Below, in pieces: positions 58,055 through 62,990 of a stretch of DNA of 62,990 nucleotides (the first letter of the stretch is position 1; the number at the start of each line of letters is the position of its first letter). Location of the stretch: NCBI RefSeq assembly GCF_016632365.1, contig NZ_JAEPBH010000025.1:1-62990 (forward strand). Reading direction: 5' to 3'. Made by a program: the position numbers and the translations under genes. The notes below the pieces were generated by a model, which saw only the letters and a program-made list of their open reading frames with translations, had not been told where the DNA came from and did not search any database. The stretch is from Tenebrionibacter intestinalis. GTDB taxonomy: Bacteria > Pseudomonadota > Gammaproteobacteria > Enterobacterales > Enterobacteriaceae.

Positions 58055-58729
58055 ATGAACACACCCCTGGCAATTGTCACCGTTGGCGCCGTGTCGGACG
58101 ATGACATTATGTCGCTTCTTACCGAGCATATCCCTGAACAATACATTACTCATCTGAGCCTGCTGGGTCGGTTAACCTCTGAAGAAGCGCTTGAAGATTA
58201 TGGCGCGAGCGAGCGGGAAGAGACGTTGCTGGCGCGGCTTCGTGATGGCGCGTTGGTGTCGGTATCCCATGAAAAAGTTGAACTGGCGCTTCAGGCCGTC
58301 ATTGAAGTGCTCGAAGCCCAGGGGTACGGCATCATTATGGTACTCAACAACGGGCGATTTTCCCGCCTGAATGCGCATAAAGCGCTGCTGTTGGTACCCG
58401 ATCGCATTGTGCCGCCGCTGGTGGCGTCTATTGTTGAAGGGCATCAGGTGGGGATTTTGCTGTTGGCGCCTGAGCAAACGCCGTCGCAGCGGCAGAAGTG
58501 GCAGGCGCTGGAGATGAAACCTCTCTATGGCCCGAGTGCGCCGCCTGACGACGATGCCGCGCTGGTACGCGCCGGCGACATGCTGAAAACACGTGGGGCG
58601 GATGTCCTGGTGCTGGATTGCCTGGGGTTTCATCCACGCCATCGCGATTTGCTACAAAAAACGCTGGGAATACCGGTTCTGCTTTCCCATATGCTGATAG
58701 CCCGGCTGGCGTCAGAGCTTATGATATAG
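58055..58729 (+). CDS. aroM: AroM family protein
   Basis: A 224-residue protein of the AroM family (E. coli 225). Motifs include LAIVTVGAVSDDDIM at the N-terminus and LVLDCLGFHPRHRDLLQKTL near the C-terminus. It resembles Asp/Glu racemase-type folds, but no activity is established; in E. coli it is in the TyrR-controlled aroL operon. AAGGAGG stands 9 bases before the ATG, so it may be independently translated well. A minus-strand frame across its start is a shadow. Confidence 0.9.
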   Translation: MNTPLAIVTVGAVSDDDIMSLLTEHIPEQYITHLSLLGRLTSEEALEDYGASEREETLLARLRDGALVSVSHEKVELALQAVIEVLEAQGYGIIMVLNNGRFSRLNAHKALLLVPDRIVPPLVASIVEGHQVGILLLAPEQTPSQRQKWQALEMKPLYGPSAPPDDDAALVRAGDMLKTRGADVLVLDCLGFHPRHRDLLQKTLGIPVLLSHMLIARLASELMI

Positions 58730-58805
58730 GCGCTAAAATTTACGTGACAGCATACGCAAGCGCTCTTTATAGTGAATAACTGACTTGTATAAATAAGGGG
58801 CTGTT

Positions 58806-59087
58806 ATGCTTGAAAGTAATGATTATTTTTCAGGAAAAGTAAAATCCATTGGTTTTACCAGCAGCACCGGACGGGCAAGCATCGGTGTCATGGCGCAGGG
58901 AGAATACACCTTTGGTACCGGCCAGCCGGAAGAGATGACCGTTGTTAGCGGCGCGCTGAATGTGCTGCTGGCAGGGGAAACAATGTGGAGAACTTACGGG
59001 CCGGGCGAGGTGTTTCATGTGCCGGGACACAGTGAGTTCCATCTTCAGGTGGCTGAACCGAGCGCCTATCTTTGCCGTTATCTGTAA
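58806..59087 (+). CDS. ppnP: Pyrimidine/purine nucleoside phosphorylase PpnP
   Basis: A 93-residue cupin-fold phosphorylase (formerly YaiE) that splits nucleosides with phosphate. Conserved [19 protein letters not shown] and [16 protein letters not shown]. Length and position after aroM agree with E. coli. AAGGGGC precedes the ATG. Confidence 0.95.
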   Translation: MLESNDYFSGKVKSIGFTSSTGRASIGVMAQGEYTFGTGQPEEMTVVSGALNVLLAGETMWRTYGPGEVFHVPGHSEFHLQVAEPSAYLCRYL

Positions 59088-59209
59088 CGCGAAGCGACTG
59101 CGCCTGAGAAGCGGCCGGCATTGATTTTGACGTGCGGCAATACGCAGCCCGCGGCTGCCTGCCTTTGTTTACGGGCGCAGGCCGCCGAAACCGGCGACCC
59201 CGCTGGGTG

Positions 59210-59310
59210 TTAAGGGGCCGCCAACGTTTCTTTTATCCAACCAACAATCTGCGCCAGGCGCGCTTTAATCCCGTGGCCAACGTGGCCTGAATATTGGCGT
59301 CCGCGCCTTT
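59210..59310 (-). pseudogene. Possible decayed coding tail between ppnP and ygaM
   Basis: The minus-strand frame ending TAA 59210 reads RQYSGHVGHGIKARLAQIVG, then WIKETLAAP and the stop. The composition is protein-like and the piece resembles the C-terminus of an alpha/beta hydrolase, but it lacks any upstream gene body. The rest of 59088-59468 shows nothing further. Confidence 0.3.
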
Positions 59311-59468
59311 CCCTGCGTGCAGCCTGCTTCGCGCCGGGCGAGCGTTGTGTTGCAGCGCTCCGTTTACTTCACGCTACAGCCTTGCAAATCAATAATTAGA
59401 ATTCGGGCATTGATAACGCCCGTAAGAGTGCAGGCGTCGCTGAAATCGGCGTCGCCGGCGAGGCGGTA

Positions 59469-59849
59469 TCAGGCACGCCGCCGAAGGCTTGAAATCAGAC
59501 GCCCCTTTAAGCGGGAGCATTGCCGGGGCTGGCGGCGTGAAACCAGCAGCGCGCCGATGGCTATACCGATGAGCGCGGCGATCCCTGCGCTATATAAGGG
59601 GCGATCCTGCATCCACGAACAGGTGCAGCTTGCGGCGTCCCGTGCGCGCTGTACGGCGCGGCCGTGGCCGTGAAGGTGGACGCGGGATGCGGCAAGTACC
59701 GTTTTGGCGCGTTGTCTGGCATGTTTGCTCTTTTCGCCGGCTTCGTCGCCCCAACTGTTGAGCACATCTTCCAGCGTTTGCGCCATTTCTTTAATATCTT
59801 TGCTGATATCGCCATCTTCATTCATACCGCTGTTTCGTTTACTGAACAT
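59469..59849 (-). CDS. ygaM: DUF883 ribosome-associated membrane protein, YgaM-like
   Basis: A 126-residue protein: an acidic helical N-terminus (DISKDIKEMAQTLEDVLNSW), a middle of Ala/Arg heptads, conserved RDAASCTCSWMQDRP and one membrane helix (SAGIAALIGIAIGALLV), then a basic tail longer than in E. coli YgaM (113). ElaB/YgaM/YqjD proteins anchor stationary-phase ribosomes to the inner membrane. ATG 59849 follows GGGAG. It is divergent from ygaC, as in E. coli. Confidence 0.85.
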   Translation of the reverse strand: MFSKRNSGMNEDGDISKDIKEMAQTLEDVLNSWGDEAGEKSKHARQRAKTVLAASRVHLHGHGRAVQRARDAASCTCSWMQDRPLYSAGIAALIGIAIGALLVSRRQPRQCSRLKGRLISSLRRRA

Positions 59850-60004
59850 GCTTTTCTCCCGGTTAGTCAACCTGATTTGAGTGTAGCCTAACTCTGATGG
59901 CAGACGTGGCGCGGATCGCACGGTGGTTTGAAGAATTTTCCGAAAGCACAGGGCGCGGGCATACTGTAAGGTTGCGAGGCTGTAAAAGTCGACGAGGAAA
60001 AACT

Positions 60005-60346
60005 ATGTATTTACGACCCGATGAGGTAGCGCGCGTTCTCGAAAAAGCCGGATTTACTATGGATACCGTCACGAACAAGGCTTATGGCTACCGGCGTGAA
60101 GGCAACTATGTGTATGTTAACCGTGAGGCCCGCATGGGGCGCACGGCGCTGGTGATTCATCCGGGGCTTAAAGAGCGTAGCCTGTCGCTGGCTGAACCGG
60201 CCACAGATATGAAAACCTGCGATCACTACCGTGAATTTCCGCTGTGGCTGGGCGGTGATGCGCAGCAGCACTACGGTATTCCTCACGGCTTTAGCTCGCG
60301 TGTTGCGCTGGAGCGTTACCTGGCGGGGTTGTTCGGCGAGGCATAA
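60005..60346 (+). CDS. ygaC: DUF2002 protein YgaC
   Basis: A 113-residue soluble protein (E. coli YgaC 114), [20 protein letters not shown] then [21 protein letters not shown] and [20 protein letters not shown]. The function is unknown; in E. coli it is Fur-regulated, but I cannot see a clear Fur box. GAGGAAAA stands before ATG 60005. The upstream in-frame extension to 59897 is rejected because the family start is clear. Confidence 0.88.
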   Translation: MYLRPDEVARVLEKAGFTMDTVTNKAYGYRREGNYVYVNREARMGRTALVIHPGLKERSLSLAEPATDMKTCDHYREFPLWLGGDAQQHYGIPHGFSSRVALERYLAGLFGEA

Positions 60347-60598
60347 AATCAGCGGACTGGCCGGTTGCGGTTGTATCCTGTTATCGGGCGTGGCACGCCT
60401 GCTTCATTGTCCACGTTGCCGCCCGGGCGAGGGGGCCTCGCCTGTCTGCGGTGGCTGTACTGCCGGGCTGAGAGAAATACTCACGGGGAGTGAGAGACTT
60501 TTTAGCACGCGTTCGCAGCGTCATTTTGCCAGCCGCCTGACTAAGGCTGGTTTCATCCTGCTCAGGACAAAACCGTACCCGGGCAGATGGCGGTGGGT

Positions 60599-60778
60599 TT
60601 AGCCATCGCCGGCTTCTGCGCTTTTACGATAAAGCGTCACGTCAGCGGCCTTCAGCGTGATTTTTTCCCCATTTTCATCCTCCAGGGGGATGCCGACAAT
60701 CTGATCGCTGTGCACTTCGATCACCCTGAGCTTTTGCCCGCCCGGGCGGGGCTGCACGATATCGCCCGGCTGATACAT
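60599..60778 (-). CDS. Small SH3-like protein, YodC/DUF2158 type
   Basis: A 59-residue protein MYQPGDIVQPRPGGQKLRV then VHSDQIVGIPLEDENGEKIT, resembling the DUF2158 (YodC) and KOW/SH3-like small proteins in its GDxVxxxxGG start and beta-rich pattern. GAGG lies 7 bases before ATG 60778; the ATG at 60784 would be too close. Function unknown; the family match is tentative. The 250 bases between ygaC and its end (60347-60598) hold no supported gene. Confidence 0.6.
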   Translation of the reverse strand: MYQPGDIVQPRPGGQKLRVIEVHSDQIVGIPLEDENGEKITLKAADVTLYRKSAEAGDG

Positions 60779-60811
60779 AAACATTCCTCGCGTCGTGGTG
60801 TCTGTTTTCAA

Positions 60812-61341
60812 ACCATAGCCTGGCGCAGGCGCTTGTGCTATTGCGGCGTCTGAACCTCTCTGTCAGCAGGGCACAAATGAACAATGCATAAGCCACGTAG
60901 CGTAAAAGCGAAATGAGGAAACGCTGTAGCGAAAGTTTTGTTTAAAGGCAACGATAGACATGCCAGACAACATGTGGGGGCGAAGCGCGTTTCATTGAAT
61001 CGTGGCGGAAAGTCGCGGATAGAGGTAAAGCCTGGCATAAAACCGCGTTTCGCTAACCCGATAAAGCCGGCAAGTTATTACCTTTTCGCGAAGGCAACGT
61101 TTGATAAAAAGAAGGCGCAACGGGAAGTTGCGCCACATACTATGTCATTTCATCCCGAAGGATGCTTAATTATTTTTATAGTTAATTACTTCCCGGGATT
61201 TACTACCCCGTGTTGTTTCCCTGATGCTAACTAAGCGCTGTATGTAGCCTGATAATATCTTCCGCCAGGGTTTTCCCCTGACGAGCGGGATTGATTATAA
61301 TGTCTGCACTTCGGATATGTAAGTTGCACTTATGTAGGGAC
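60812..61341. other. Gene-free region before the quorum-sensing pair
   Basis: About 530 bases, GC falling towards 61340. Open frames here are short and without ribosome sites. Nothing recognised. Confidence 0.4.
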
Positions 61342-61369
61342 GGGACCTAACTAAAAGTGTAGTTTCCCG
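61342..61369 (+). promoter_or_regulatory. Inverted repeat in the luxR-type promoter, candidate lux/esa box
   Basis: AACTA-AAAGTG-TAGTT (61349-61364) is a perfect 5-bp inverted repeat, embedded in a larger imperfect one in which GGGA (61343-61346) faces TCCC (61365-61368). It lies about 40 bases before the regulator ATG. EsaR-type proteins bind a 20-bp palindrome (ACCTG..CAGGT type) in their own promoters; ACCTAACT here shares part of that half-site. Confidence 0.5.
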
Positions 61370-61404
61370 CTAAACATAGCTCAGGTTTTGCAAAGGAGTC
61401 GCGC

Positions 61405-62157
61405 ATGTTTTCCAGCTTTAATGACAATAATGCACTCAGCAGTACGCTGCGTGACTATATCGAACGAAAGCTGCAACCTTATGGATTGCCAGAATATGCC
61501 TATACGGTTTTGAGTAAAAAAGATCCTTCAAAAGTCTTAATTATTACCAGCTACCCCAGCGAGTGGGAAAAAGTCTACCGGGATAATCATTTTCACCAAA
61601 TCGATCCGGTCATTCTGGCGGCGTTTCGCAGGATTTCGCCGTTCTCCTGGGATGAAAATATCACGTTGATGAATGAAATCAGAGTGTCGAAAATTTTTAC
61701 GCTGTCAAAACAGTTCAATGTGGTGAACGGCTTTACCTTTGTGCTTCACGATCACTTAAATAATGTTGCGCTGCTTTCGCTCATTATCCAGAAGCAGGAG
61801 CGGGTTGAGTTAGAGCAGACAATAAGAGATAAGGGAATGGGGCAGCTTCAGTTGGCGTTAATTGAAATTCATGAGCAGATGATGAAGCTGTTGCAAACCC
61901 GGACGTCAAAATCACCGCAGGGGATGAAGCCGATGGGAGAAAGCAACCCTATATTTACGCCCAAAGAAAATGAAGTGCTTTACTGGGCGAGCATGGGAAA
62001 AACCTATACCGAAATTGCCAAAATTATGGGAATTACCTTTCATACAGTAAAATTTCATATGGGCAACCTGGTAAAAAAGATGAATGTCAGTAACGCCCGG
62101 CAGGCAATTCGGCTGGGCGTTGAACTGAACCTGATTAGTACTAAATTTTATGACTGA
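61405..62157 (+). CDS. LuxR-type quorum-sensing regulator, EsaR family
   Basis: A 250-residue AHL receptor/regulator. The N-terminal autoinducer-binding domain (about 1-165) carries the invariant W54, Y58, D67-P68, W82 and G109. The C-terminal LuxR helix-turn-helix (about 183-248; FTPKENEVLYWASMGKTYTE, then IMGITFHTVKFHM) is intact. The start MFSSF and the ILITSYP, SPFSWDENITLM and ARQAIRLGVEL blocks follow EsaR closely. EsaR-like members bind DNA without AHL and release on AHL binding, so repression relieved at high density is predicted. AAGGAGTC precedes ATG 61405. It overlaps the convergent synthase gene by 17 bases. Confidence 0.93.
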   Translation: MFSSFNDNNALSSTLRDYIERKLQPYGLPEYAYTVLSKKDPSKVLIITSYPSEWEKVYRDNHFHQIDPVILAAFRRISPFSWDENITLMNEIRVSKIFTLSKQFNVVNGFTFVLHDHLNNVALLSLIIQKQERVELEQTIRDKGMGQLQLALIEIHEQMMKLLQTRTSKSPQGMKPMGESNPIFTPKENEVLYWASMGKTYTEIAKIMGITFHTVKFHMGNLVKKMNVSNARQAIRLGVELNLISTKFYD

Positions 62158-62785
62158 CCGGTAATGTCAGCGGCCATTTTAACAGCGCCTGAGGCTCGAT
62201 TTCTAACGTTCTCCCGGCTTTTGGAGCCATTATCGCCTGGCTGGCTTTGTCTGTAGGGACATGCAGGAGATAAATAGGCTCTTTTGGCGTCAGGTACGCT
62301 TCCTTTACGATACGGATACGCCACCCTGTACGCCTGAGTATGGCAAGCATTGATTTGCTCACGATGGTATAAAGAGAATCAAGGTGGTTAGCAATACCGT
62401 AATTAATCAGAGCGAGATACAGGCAATAGCTCACAGGGTAAGCGTCCCCCAGAAGCTGTTTGCACAGGGATTTATCGACAAAAAACCGGCTGGATTCGAT
62501 CAGGTTTCCGGGGAGGGGAACATCGCCGAACTGCGCTGAAAATGTATGAGTGATCATGTTCGGCTTATCGAGCGGAATAAGCCTTGTGCTGCAAATTATT
62601 TGTTGCCTGTAAACGCCCAGAATGTACTGTGTGTCGTCGCCGTCAAATTCATCAATTTCCATATTGTTCAGGCACTTAACGTCCCAATTAAGCCTGTCGC
62701 TAAACGTTTTTTTTCTCAGCATAAACAGCTCTTCAGAACGTCCTGTTATGAGCTGCTTATAGCTGACACTGAATAACTGAAACAT
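62141..62785 (-). CDS. Acyl-homoserine-lactone synthase, EsaI/LuxI family
   Basis: A 214-residue AHL synthase. The LuxI-family invariant residues are all at their standard positions: R24, F28, W34, D45, D48, R68, E97 and R100 (ESSRFFVD). Thr140 (LYTIVS) is present; in EsaI, Thr140 favours 3-oxo-acyl chains, so 3-oxo-C6-HSL is the predicted main product. It uses S-adenosylmethionine and acyl-ACP. Convergent with and overlapping the receptor gene, the same layout as esaI/esaR. No AT-rich island features surround it. Confidence 0.94.
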   Translation of the reverse strand: MFQLFSVSYKQLITGRSEELFMLRKKTFSDRLNWDVKCLNNMEIDEFDGDDTQYILGVYRQQIICSTRLIPLDKPNMITHTFSAQFGDVPLPGNLIESSRFFVDKSLCKQLLGDAYPVSYCLYLALINYGIANHLDSLYTIVSKSMLAILRRTGWRIRIVKEAYLTPKEPIYLLHVPTDKASQAIMAPKAGRTLEIEPQALLKWPLTLPVSHKI

Positions 62786-62990
62786 TTTACATCCTTAATG
62801 TAATCCGGCTTCACTGCTTTGTTGATAGTAAAAAATAGGCTGCACAGAATGCGGCGAGGGCTATTTTAACCGTAACCGCAACGTTTTTTATATAAGCGCT
62901 TCAAAAGGTTGCCGCTTTAGCAAACAAATTAATTAACCTGTACAGAGAGTTGTAAGCGTCCAGCGAGAACCGTATTGACGGGGATGTGTT
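62786..62990 (-). promoter_or_regulatory. Upstream region of the AHL synthase gene
   Basis: AT-rich region to the window edge. AAGGATG lies just before the synthase start on the minus strand (TTAAGGATGTAAAATG). No clear lux-box palindrome was seen here, consistent with EsaI-type synthases not being autoinduced. Confidence 0.4.

Noticed and set aside
57935-58153. 72-residue minus-strand frame across the aroM start, considered as yaiA
   Set aside because: Wrong strand and no similarity to YaiA; it overlaps the aroM coding region.
60231-60602. 123-residue frame overlapping the ygaC end
   Set aside because: Out of frame with ygaC and without start signals; the part after ygaC is Cys/Arg-rich noise.

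Overview
The window is a chromosomal segment of a member of the Enterobacterales, most likely Enterobacteriaceae but not E. coli or Salmonella. The evidence is near-collinearity with the enteric 57-61 min region (cysJIH, iap, cysDNC-ygbE, ftsB-ispD-ispF-truD-surE-pcm-nlpD-rpoS, mutS, mltB, pncC-recA-recX-alaS-csrA, serV/argV-type tRNAs, yqaBA-gshA, micA, luxS, emrRAB), very high similarity of the encoded proteins to their E. coli counterparts as I remember them, and enteric-specific genes such as iraP, ygbE and sbmA. The AHL synthase/receptor pair at the right end is of the EsaI/EsaR type known from Pantoea, Serratia and Yersinia and from some Enterobacteriaceae. No 16S gene is present, so the genus is left open.

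Left part (1-11 kb) is accessory. It opens with the 3' end of a CdiA-like contact-dependent inhibition toxin, its immunity gene, and a detached hemagglutinin-repeat fragment. Next come a divergent RpiR-type regulator and a PTS permease + ManNAc-6-P epimerase operon, then queE, a FAD amine/amino-acid oxidase-like gene, the decayed tail of an IS200/IS605-type TnpB with its right end, queD, a small membrane protein and a CocE/NonD-type hydrolase.

The middle (11-46 kb) is core genome: sulfate assimilation (cysJIH and cysDNC, around iap), cell division and isoprenoid genes (ftsB, ispDF), the truD-surE-pcm-nlpD-rpoS stress cluster, mutS, mltB, pncC-recA-recX with a clear LexA box, alaS, csrA, one tRNA-Ser and three tRNA-Arg genes, yqaBA-gshA, the sRNA MicA (recognised from sequence on the minus strand), luxS and emrRAB. 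The usual place of the type I-E CRISPR-Cas system (between cysH and iap) holds instead two tandem 160-bp repeats. A related, inverted copy lies near 54.5 kb.

The right part (46-63 kb) joins a block that sits near 8.5 min in E. coli (ampH, sbmA-yaiW, yaiY, iraP, proC, yaiI, aroL, aroM, ppnP) plus idi, an extensin-like gene and an MdtG-like efflux gene to ygaM/ygaC, which in E. coli lie close to emrR. So the block occupies the position of nrdHIEF-proVWX. Several intergenic stretches here contain decayed coding tails. The window ends with a convergent, overlapping luxR/luxI-type quorum-sensing pair with an inverted repeat in the regulator promoter. With luxS also present, the strain carries genes for both AHL and AI-2 synthesis.
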